From: Malachius bipustulatus
Lineage: Eukaryota > Arthropoda > Insecta > Coleoptera > Melyridae
Direction: 5' to 3'
NCBI GenBank assembly: GCA_910589415.1
Contig: OU342634.1
Span: 21,201,144-21,265,143 of the forward strand
Length of the DNA: 64,000 bases
Positions 35,284-44,750 of the stretch are shown here, one piece after another. The notes below the pieces were generated by a model that saw nothing but the letters and a program-made list of their open reading frames with translations, was not told the DNA's origin and ran no database searches. How positions within the stretch are numbered: position 1 is the first letter of the stretch; every line of letters starts with the position of its first letter. Made by a program: the position numbers and the translations under genes.

Positions 35284-35658
35284 ATGTTAAAAATGGATAA
35301 AAGAGACTTACGTGTTCAATGCAATGATTATCATTCTAGAAATGTAATAATAATCATGATCAAAGTCTACTGCAGTTTGCTACGTAAATTAATAATACGG
35401 CAAGCAAGTCTTTTGGTGAGTCAAGTAAATTCTCCGTTGAATTACAGAACAAGGATGTGTTATTGGAAAACTTACAAAGCACCAGATTTAGTGAAAGTGA
35501 TGCATATCGATCGTCTTATCAGTCGTAATACTCATAATACTCCCATACCGTTGCCAGCCAGATTCTGCAAGGTTCAAAATGTCATTCATTTTCATCCATT
35601 TACATCGAGCAGGACGATACACCCGGAAAACTGTTACAGAGTGCTTTTAATGGAGTGA
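35284..35658 (+). other. Unrecognised 124-codon open frame in an old repeat
   Basis: Starts MLKMDKRDLRVQCND and ends CYRVLLME. Its second half (from about 35470) is homologous to the decayed copy at 3196-3715, and the same frame is conserved there (DLVK, DRLI, RNT, PIP, PA.FCK). This may be a surviving piece of a transposon protein. No family, signal peptide or membrane segment recognised. Chance remains possible. Confidence 0.3.
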
Positions 35659-35905
35659 GAAACCGTGTATAAAAATGTACCTATTTAGGAGGATGGAGCT
35701 CATCAATCTCTTAGGTGGATTAATTGTTGATTTTATTTATGTCTCTAATAAAAAAAGCGATAAAAATGGCGTATTTTCGTTCTTGAGTGTTTTGACAACT
35801 GCAAATATAATAAAATTATTGACTTTTCCTAACAAAATCAAGAACTGTCAATTGTAAAGAGTGGATTAGGTTAAAACAAACCTCTTTCAGCGCGTAGGCC
35901 GGGAG
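35447..35905 (+). repeat. Old dispersed repeat, copy 2
   Basis: Same orientation as 3196-3715, diverged by substitutions and indels. It ends around gttaaaacaaacctctttca; beyond that both copies carry unrelated-looking GC-rich strings (ccgggagtagtcccgggg here). Confidence 0.5.
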
Positions 35906-36050
35906 TAGTCCCGGGGATGTAACCTTTTTTAAAAATTTGGCGCCAGACAAAACCCTCTTTAGAAAGGTCACATCATATCCCATCAGTCTCCCATAAACCT
36001 TATAATAATAATTATTATACTAATAATTCTAATTAATATTTCTTACTAAT

Positions 36051-36197
36051 GCCCGTATTCACAAACGATAATTTCCTAAATAATTACGTAATTAATTAAA
36101 TGAGTGAGATGGAGATATGCAGTTTTTTTGCAATAGAATGAGATGGGTATAATTGATTACGTAATTATTTAGGAAATTATCGTTTGTGAATACGGGC
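36051..36197. mobile_element. MITE, CCCGTATTC-ended, copy 2
   Basis: A 147-bp palindrome: gcccgtattcacaaacgata then atttcctaaataattacgta, with an almost exact complement at 36147-36197. The terminal 10 bp match the element at 18539 but the rest differs, so these are related families or convergent ends. Confidence 0.82.
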
Positions 36198-37687
36198 ATA
36201 AAACTAACAATATAATAAAACGTATTTCAACAAAAATCATGTTAAAATAGAGGTGGCCTGGCCTATCGAAAAAAATGTCAATGATTATAACTGTGTCCTT
36301 ATATTCTTATATGGCTGAGAATCCAGCAATTTTTCTCTTTTTTCCTGACCTTAATTCCTCGTTACTGTCCCGAATAAAAATCCTTCTCATATATCATTGT
36401 ATAAAGCTTAAAAATGTTTATTCCAGTTGAAATATAGAGCCAGTAGAACTAAGGTTTCAATTTCACAGTGTATAATGTTTGAAGCATGCATCTCCCGGGT
36501 GCTCTAAAAAGCGGATTCTCGGTCTCTCGAATCGCATGACGTCCTCGAGTCAGGTAATTGAACGCACACCTCCAGGAAGCGGTTGGTCGTAATATATTAT
36601 AAATCCGCAACTAGACCCGAATATTTCACTCGGTGTGAAGATCGAAACTCCTAAAGTATTCATAGACAGCCCTTATACGTCTCTGACCACAAATTAATAA
36701 CGGACTATCAGAAACAGGCTTCCAGAGACGATATATTGGGCTAAATTACTCGAGGATCATTGAAAAGCTTTCCTAGTTCTCGTAGTGTGCTCTTAGATTG
36801 GTTTTATCGCTTTATTTTCGTCATTAGGGAAGTGCAAGAAATGTTACTGGTAGAATAAACGTTACCTAAAATAACTTTTTAAACCCTTCCCTCGCTTTAA
36901 GACCTTAATCTTGAAATAAAATCGTCAAAAATAGGAGGAAAATGGGTACCTACTTAAGCGTTACTACTAACCACTTTGAACAGATCTTACATCACATTCC
37001 GATTATATAGGTAGGTACTTGGAGTAGGTCTTGTTTTTACGCTTATTACAGTTTAAAAAAAGTATTTAAAAACAGCACTGAAGATTACGGTTAGAATAAT
37101 AATTATTATAAAAAATGTTTATTTTTTTTTTAATTTACGTGTGTTGAATATAATTTTAGGTACGTGTGTGTAGAGATTAAATTAATTTTATTGAACAAAA
37201 TATGTTACGTCCAGGAGCGGAATTATTCTATTATTCCTAATAATTTTGATTTATTATTTAATTTTGATTTACCAATTATTCTATTATTTTTTTTCTAGCT
37301 ATTCATTTAATTTTGTATATTGGTTAATTTTTTTTTATTAATTTTAACTTAAAATTTTAAATTATAGATCTTGTGAAAAAAGTACCTACTTATTTAGGTT
37401 GTTTTGTAGCACTATATTATCAAAAATTTCAACGTCTGTGTCATCTGTACCAAAGTCAATGTAGCTATCGATTGCAGTCCCGAATTACAACAACCCAGTG
37501 GTGTATTAAATAAAATTAATATAAACTTGTAATTTTTGTCACTTTAGTTTCAGTATTTTTTCCTTCATTTCGGTCCAAATTCGTTACGATTGTCTTTATG
37601 AACCATAAGACTGGAGTGATGCAGAAAAATTCTCTACTTTTGACTTGAAGTTATTGTTGATTAGGAATTTCAGGTTTGATAGCCCTT
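36198..37687. other. Spacer, no gene seen
   Basis: Nothing recognised beyond AT-rich sequence with TAGGTA-type strings near 37008-37016. Confidence 0.5.
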
Positions 37688-37695
37688 TGGTTTAT

Positions 37696-37940
37696 AAAAA
37701 TAAAATAAATAAATATTGTATAGCTATGTGGTAAAGCCCTAGTGTCAGAAGTACGTAACCTAACGACTGCTGTAAAGCAGCCGAGACCCACTTTTTAACC
37801 TACCTCCCGGAGCACGATCGGTCACGGAACTTTTTTACCACTATAATTGGTCACCCATCCAAGTACTGACCAAACGAAGCCATGCTGCACTTTCGAGATT
37901 CGTTTGACCGAAACTCTAACAGTTTGGCTATTGTGACCTA
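37696..37940 (-). mobile_element. 5S-rRNA-derived SINE, best-preserved head
   Basis: Minus strand. The head region (about 37849-37925) reads AGTACTTGGATGGGTGACC, close to the C-box part of insect 5S rRNA (which has AGTACTTGGATGGGGGACC). Upstream text (TTTCGGTC, CTCGAAA, GCAGC) is consistent with the rest of the 5S promoter. It is flanked by an 8-bp duplication TGGTTTAT at 37688-37695 and 37941-37948. AT-rich 3' tail at the left end. Not a functional 5S gene: only part of the gene is present and it continues into a SINE body. Confidence 0.82.
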
Positions 37941-37996
37941 TGGTTTATGAACGCTGCATTTGAGATCTGACATAAATCAAATTATCAAACATATTA

Positions 37997-38657
37997 TACA
38001 GGGTGTTTCAAAACATGTGCCGGAAAATGAAATGTGTGATTTCTCGGCTCGTTCTAAGAAAAAGTTCCTATTAAAACGGGTAGGCAAATTTACCGTTACC
38101 GAGATACAGGGTGCCAATAAATTTTTTTATTTTTTTTGTTTTTTAGACGTTAACTCAGGAACCGTTTGAAATACAAACTGAACTTTTCTCATTAAACCGT
38201 ATACATCTTCTCATTAATATTAGTATTTTTTGAGGGCTAATTAAAATAAAAATTACGTGGAAGTGACATATTTGTGTCCACGACAAAACATATAGTTTTA
38301 TGTTTTTCATCATAAAAGGCTATTTTTCTCTAAAACATTTCACATTATAGTTTTTGACCAAGAGCTCCTTTTATTGTAGAAAATATTAACAGTTTAAAAT
38401 TTGCTTTCATTTCCCAGTATCGTAGAAGTTAGGGGGAAAATTTTCTTAGTCTACCCTGAAATCTCCGCAACTGCCACATGTAATGAATTAGAGATTAGCG
38501 CTCAAAAAGTAAATAATTTAATGATAAGGTGTGCGCAAAAATTCAGTATGTTAAACGGTTCCTGAGATATCGTAAAAAAATTTTTTTTTTTTTGACACCC
38601 TGTATCTGGAAAACGTGGGTCTGCGGACCCATGTTAATAGGAGTAGGACACCCTATA
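37997..38657. mobile_element. Palindromic element G
   Basis: The left ttatacagggtgtttcaaaa is matched loosely at the right by ggacaccctatattta. A second pair, gatacagggtgcc (38101) and gacaccctgtatc (38595), lies inside. The text between outer and inner motifs (cctattaaaacgggtaggca) matches its mirror with mismatches. The centre holds poly-T/A runs. No genes. Confidence 0.65.
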
Positions 38658-38750
38658 TTTAGTTCGAGATTTTTGAATGAGGCTAGCCCCACTAGCATGT
38701 TAAACAATTTCGTTTTTTTCTATAGTTTTGTGGCAATATACATAATATGT

Positions 38751-39490
38751 ATACAGAGTATCCCAGGATATGAAAAATTTGTAGGTATAAATAACAAAAA
38801 ATTGTCGACTTGAAATTTGACCATTTGGAGTCCAGGCTTGCTTGATTAGATAAGGAATTTTGCCATATTTTCATGTTCAATAAATCAACTATTCTTTGAC
38901 AGGAGCATTCTTTGTATGGAAATATGTACCTACCTTGATTCGAATGCTTTAGCGATTTTGGCGTTAGCGCTTTCTAAAATCTGTATCCCAAAGGAAATTT
39001 TATTTCTAAGACCAATTAAAATATAGCATGACTTGGAAACTTAAGTTTTAGACTTTAAACTTTAACACAGAACATATTTTTAGATGTTTGTTCTCAATAG
39101 ATCAAATTTGGTCTTCAAATGTTATTTCCGAAATATTTTCTAACAAAAAAAAGTTCTTTAGGTAAATAGGGTGGTTTTTCTGAAATAAAAATTAAAAAAA
39201 AAATAATAAAGTAAAGCGGATGATTATGAAATTTGTCGTGCATGAATAAGTTCGGGTTTGGAAAAAACTTTTTCAAAATAAAATTTTTCGATATTTCGTG
39301 CAGAAGAGACATTTCACCTGCATAGAAAACCATAATAACTCCTGTCAATGCATGCTTGATTCATTAAACATGACAACATGCTAAAATTTATTATCTAATC
39401 AAGTAGAATCGGGCCCCAAATGGTCAAATTTCAACTCGAATTTTTTTTTGTAATTTCTACCTATAATAATCCTCTTAACCTGGGACACGT
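38751..39490. mobile_element. Palindromic element H
   Basis: A 740-bp inverted repeat beginning atacagagtatcccagg and ending cctgggacacgtgt. Arms of about 200 bp pair through aaatttgaccatttgg, cttgattagataa, tgacaggag and atggaaatat/tttctatgcagg-type blocks. It lies under 100 bp from element G. Confidence 0.72.
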
Positions 39491-39545
39491 GTTGATTTTC
39501 ATTTTTGTTGCTTTTAATTATAAAATACTTATTAATAAAATATAT

Positions 39546-40300
39546 TCTACGACCCTTTTTTATTTCAAAGAAAAGATTAAAAAATTATATATTTTAACAA
39601 TGACCCATGTACAATTGCGGATCATTGACATTAAGATAGGTTACTATTTGCTTACGCATATTATTAGGTACCAAATTCTCTCTTCGTTGCTAAGATTATT
39701 CTGCTGAGACATGTTTTAGTATCAAGTTTAAAGGGCACTACTCACTACTGCGTAATTTTTATTATGCGAAGTTCGAATTCCGAATTTTACGCTTCGATTT
39801 TGAGATTAATTAATAATTTTAATAACTGACAGCCATTAATTACGATATTGTATGACTGCGCAACGCGGGTCGCAGCGTTGCCGCTTTGAATACTATATCA
39901 CGGAGCGCTACGAATGATATAATACTTTATCTTCCCATCTTTTACACGATATACCTACTTATCAAATTAATTAAGGTAACATAAAATCTTGATAAATTTT
40001 CTTTGAATGTTACTTATGTTCTAAATTAAATAAACGTTCAGAATTTTTTTTCAGAAATACAGAACTTATATCACAAGGCAATTTTTGTCGTGAGTAAGAC
40101 AACTCTGTGACTTCGGTTGGCTTGCCGACCCGATCGTGAGCGAAAAGGAACCGATTCGATTACAAATGCTCCTCTGCCATTGGATAGCTTGACCAGTGCT
40201 TTAATGAAAATTTGTATCTTAATGAGACCCATTAAAGCACTGGTGATTCATATTTAATATACATATTAAAAGTTGGGAGTAGAAAATAGTATATTATGCA
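39546..40300 (+). repeat. 750-bp direct repeat, copy 1
   Basis: Very similar to 40431-41177. It contains two small hairpins: gcaacgc...gcgttgc at 39860-39881, and ccagtgctttaatg...cattaaagcactgg near 40193-40247. No coding motif. The 50-bp cassette at 40018-40067 is in the opposite orientation to copy 2. Confidence 0.9.
40018..40067 (+). repeat. Inverting 50-bp cassette, orientation 1
   Basis: Reads gttctaaattaaataaacgt ... agaaatacagaactt. The exact reverse complement occupies the same place in copy 2 (40894-40943). It is bounded by GTTCT and AGAAC, a 5-bp inverted repeat. Confidence 0.9.
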
Positions 40301-40307
40301 ACGAGCT

Positions 40308-40406
40308 TATAATGAAGGCTATTAATACGCGAGTATGATGGTTAAGATACGAGCCGTAGGCGAGTGTCTTAACCATCATAAGAGCGTATTAATTAATAGC
40401 CATTAT
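40308..40406. repeat. Hairpin between the two direct repeats
   Basis: Arms of about 42 bp: aatgaaggctattaatacgc, gagtatgatggttaagata at the left; the near complement tcttaaccatcataagagcg, tattaattaatagccatt at the right. The loop is about 14 bp, gagccgtaggcgag. It fills most of the gap between the copies. Confidence 0.82.
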
Positions 40407-40430
40407 CTGCGAGTTCCATACACTATTTTT

Positions 40431-41177
40431 TCTACGACCCTTTTTTATTTCATAGAAAAGGTTAAAAAATTATATATTTTAACAATGACCCGTGTACAAT
40501 TGCGGATCATTGAGGTTAAGGTAGGTTGCTATTTGTTTACGCATTTAACAAATTTTCTCTTCGTCGCTAAGGTTATTCTTCTGAGACATGTTTTAGTATC
40601 AAGTTTAAAGGGCACTACTCACTACTGCGTAATTTTTATTATGCGAAGTTCGAATTCCGAATTTTACGCTTCGATTTTGAGATTAATTAATAATTTTAAT
40701 AACATCGACAGCCATTAATTACGATATTGTTTATCTGCGCAACGGGGGTCGCAGCGTTGCCGCTTTGAATACTATCACGGAGCTCTACGAATGATATAAT
40801 ACTTTATCTTCCCATCTTTACTCGATATACCTACTAATCAAATTAATTAAGGTAACATAAAATCTTGATAAATTTTCTTTGAATGTTACTTATAAGTTCT
40901 GTATTTCTGAAAAAAAATTCTGAACGTTTATTTAATTTAGAACATATCACAAGGCAATTTTTGTCATGAGTATATGACAACTCTGTGACTTCGGTTGGCT
41001 TGCCGACCCGATTGTAAGCGAAAAGGAACCGATTCGATTGCAAATGCTCCTCTGCCATTGGATAGCTTGACCAGTGCTTTAATGAAAATTTGTATCTTAA
41101 TGAGACCCATTAAAGCACTGGTGATTCATATTTAATATGCATATTAAAGGTTGGGAGTAGAAAAAATATATTTTGCA
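40431..41177 (+). repeat. 750-bp direct repeat, copy 2
   Basis: Starts tctacgaccc, 885 bp after the start of copy 1. It has the same internal hairpins and differs by scattered substitutions and the inverted cassette at 40894-40943. The pair could be a tandem duplication or two neighbouring insertions. A long open frame crossing its start is not supported. Confidence 0.9.
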
Positions 41178-43682
41178 TTCATAAAATTTTAGCTTGATAA
41201 TTTAAAGATAAATATTGACACACTTCATAAAAATACGCAATAAGATGTCATTTGGTACTAAATGAAAAACTAGTTAATATACACCATGCCGCATTGCTTT
41301 AAAAAAAAAAGATTTTCCGTTTTGATTTTTGAAATTCTTCAAGCTTTTATGCACATTTGGTTGAAATTTCACAAAGATTTCTTTATTAAATATCGTATTT
41401 TCATGGATTAAATTTAAAATAATCAATCCTTTACGGTTGGGTTACACATTATCCATATTATTGGCTATTATCTTTCAAAGGTAGGTAGGTAGGTACTTAA
41501 ATTTTATGTCTGATAATTTAGAATTATAAAAATAGAAATACATAAAATAGAAACCTTAAAAACATGAAAATGTCGTCAGCTCAGAATAACAGCTCGACTA
41601 TAAAATGGTAGTCGAAGTGAAATATATTTTCCTCTCCGAGGAAGACGTTGAGTTGCAGTGAAAAGGTAATGCTGTGTCAAAACTATTATCTTCTGGACAA
41701 TAAAGAGGCAGTGTTTTTCATAAATCAGCACTAAAGTCGTCTCAAGTAAGGCGGTTCCAGATACAAACAGCCTAGTGGAGCTTTTCAGCTTTCCTGAGCT
41801 TCCGCTGCTTTATAGTTGCTTATTCTAGAGTCAGAATAGCCAGCCTGGGATCTCTGATAAACTGCACCATTGCCAACCCACTTCGAGAACAACTCGGTGA
41901 ATTTTAACCGAAGTCCGATTCAAGTCAACCTGTTTTTCATTCTAACAAATTTATTCAGACGTTAATTCTCTTCCCTGATTTTCTCATAAATCCTTGATAT
42001 ATAGAAGAAACCTTGCAATGATACAGTTTCTTTAAAAAATTATGTTGATTTCCAAATTTTTAGGTAAAAATTTAATAAATTCAAGATTGTTCCTCTGAAA
42101 GCAATTAAAATATTGTAAAATTGAGCGTATAAATCTTAATTTAGTCGTGTGTACCTGCTTTAAGTTTCTAAAGAGTAGTCGAACGTAAAGAAATGCCTTG
42201 GAAAGCAAAATAAGTTCCTAACAAAGTTCATATAAAGTTAGAAGAAATTTAAATTGGGAATGACTAACTTTTATCCAGCCTAATGATTTATTTGTTAGTT
42301 TAAAAGGAAAGTAAACTGGATTAACCTTTTGTATTGAATAGATACATACATAATCAAGGGACAAGGACGACTGAACGGGAAAACAGCGACCGCTAAGTTG
42401 ATTATGAATACAAAGTTGTAAGGAACACGAGAAGCGAGGTCCTATTTGCATTTGTTATTTCAGACAGAGATTGCTTTCTCAATTTAAATACTCTTCTGAA
42501 CGAGAAAATGGCACTTTACCGTTTATTAAACTGTAAACATTTCCAGTATACTTGATTACAACTACTACACAACTATCATTATGTAGATGACCATAGTAAC
42601 CTATTCAGAAACTTGCACCGGAAAAAGATTAAGCTCATTACAAGGGACTATCGTTACCAAGTTCCTGCCTGGGATAAGAAATAAGACAAACAAGCATCTT
42701 GAACGCTCATTGAGCATTTTTCACCAACAGCTTACAGGATAGCTATGATGATACAGTAGTTGCTTTTAGAACGCTTCTCTAGAAATCGATTCCTAACCCA
42801 AATACGTGATATGGTGAGTTAAATCATTATTGATTGTTCATACATGCAGTAACGTTATAAGATGCGAGTGTAGCAATTTTTCGAGGAAATGCAGGATTCG
42901 ACTTATTTTATTTCACCATAAATTTTGCACGAACAATAAAAAATATGTCAGCATTCTTGAATGTGATTTTATTAAAAAAAAAACAAAGCTTCATGAAGTT
43001 AGTATATAAAAAAAATTGTCTATAGGACCTTGATGGACCTACTGAGATAACTAAAATGAAATTGTCAGCCACCCTGGTCAGGTTGAGTTTGAATATAACT
43101 TAACCGTTAGGCAATAAGAGGCCCAACAAAATACATGGACAAACCTTGAAGCTGATGGCCGAGGATATTGGTGAAAGCTTTGACCTACTGGCATCAGTTA
43201 TTAATGCGATCTATATAGCCGGGGTAATGGCGACTAATTGTCTTAAGTCAATTTCTTAAGTCTAGGTAAACGAACACTACTTGCTAGTGTAACGATTACC
43301 GTATAATCAGCTTGTCTGCATAATTACCGCATTGTCCACACTTACATCCTTATAGCTAGGTGCGAGCGCCAATTCGACCGAGATCAGTTTTGTTCAGAGA
43401 TTTAGTGGATGCTCTGGAGGCTTTCACTCTGAATGTCTTAACTTAATCTTAAGAAACACAGGGACATGAATGTTGCTGTCTATGCAAGTTTTGTCGATTA
43501 GCTAAAGCTGCAACAACTGAGATCAGCTGGGAAGCTACGATGCCTTATTAAGTAGCGGGGATAGGGAAAGGTGTGGAAGACACAGGCTTTCTCGAGACTG
43601 ATTGCTTTTTCATGACTTGACAATTGCTTGGAGGAAAAATTGCAGGGGGCAGAAGTTGTTTGGTTTTTAGGGGGATATCATT
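41178..43682. other. Spacer, no gene seen
   Basis: Nothing recognised. A (GTAG)n-type run, gtaggtaggtaggtac, lies at about 41481-41496. Confidence 0.5.
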
Positions 43683-43802
43683 TGCAAACCAGAACCACCC
43701 CCAACCCCTGAATCCTATACCCGAAAAAAATCAGCGTTCCCATTGAAAATTTCAAATGCACCCCCGCTCCTGCCTAGGGGTTGGGGGTGGTTCTGGTTTG
43801 CA
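43683..43802. repeat. Perfect 27-bp inverted repeat, C/G-rich
   Basis: tgcaaaccagaaccaccccc then aacccct at 43683-43709, and the exact complement at 43776-43802, around 66 bp of spacer. Perfect match over 27 bp implies a young or maintained hairpin, possibly a small MITE. Confidence 0.85.
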
Positions 43803-44164
43803 TTTAATTGAAGTTTTTGACGATTTTTAGGATTGGTCATTAATTTTCGTGACGTAATAATTCCCAATATTTTAAGATGTCAGTTTCTTCCACCTATAAG
43901 CAGCTTATTGAGCATTTACAAGAATTATAGGAAATTTTCAATGCTAATTCGAAGTTGTGATTGTGGAAAGTAATACCTTTCAAGTTGATGCTGAAAAATT
44001 AAGTCTTTTTAGTGCAGTAGGTAGGTAATGCATTTGCTTTCATGAATTTCAACAAAACTACTTCTAGAGACCTGTAACTGAAACTTTTATATTCTGAAGT
44101 AATTCCATTAAATAAATCAATCTTCTTATCGAAAGGTAATCTGACTTAATTAACTGAATTGTTC

Positions 44165-44440
44165 CTAGTAGTGGGGTAGATCTAAATTTTAAAACGACAC
44201 TTGTTTTTTTTTATTTAAATTTTTATTTCTTTCGGTCAACTAAGTAGACTACTTTTTTATGTGAACGATTTAGCACAAGTCTGGGAGGGGGGGGGGGGAG
44301 AAAACCAGGAGTTTGTAAAAACGAGGAGAAACGGTTTGTTGTCCCTAGGTTAGCTGTGAGTTGTCGAACAAAAAAATATTCGGGTAAAAGATCTTGCAAG
44401 TTAGCACAATCTACAACCTTGTATAGCGAAATCGCAAAGA
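44165..44440 (-). repeat. Dispersed segment shared with element J
   Basis: The reverse complement matches 54300-54545 in blocks: ctcacagctaacc, ccggttttct/cctggttttctcccc, gtgtcgtt, taccccacta. A G12-14 homopolymer sits at about 44286-44299. A 75-codon minus frame here is not supported as a gene. Confidence 0.6.
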
Positions 44441-44530
44441 CGTCCATCACTCACCGAGATATCTACCTGTTAATTATTTTAATAATTATTTTTTTATTAA
44501 TTATTATGCTTGGAAAAATCTGACTGCTTT

Positions 44531-44750
44531 ATTACACCCTGTATACTTCATATTTTAGTATGATTTCTGAGATTTCTTGAGAAGCAGAACATTATACAAG
44601 CAATACGTTTTTCCTTTTAATGAATATTTAAATAGCTTTACTTTTTAATGACACTCTGTACGTCCAAGCGAAAATATAAGTATGGTTTCTGAAGTTTCTT
44701 GAGAAGCAGGTTTTTTTATATAAAGAATTACTTTTTTTCGGAAAATTAAT
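44531..44750 (+). repeat. Two-copy tandem repeat with foldback-like ends
   Basis: acaccctgtatacttcatat...tttcttgagaagcag (44532-44588) recurs at about 44651-44709 as acactctgtacgtcc...tttcttgagaagcag. The period is about 118 bp. Each begins with a caccctgt-like end. Confidence 0.55.

Noticed and set aside
37849..37925. A 5S rRNA gene
   Set aside because: Only the promoter-like part matches; the sequence runs into a SINE body with an AT-rich tail and target duplications.
40335..40718. A 127-codon gene
   Set aside because: It begins in the hairpin and runs into a direct repeat whose other copy does not keep the same frame.
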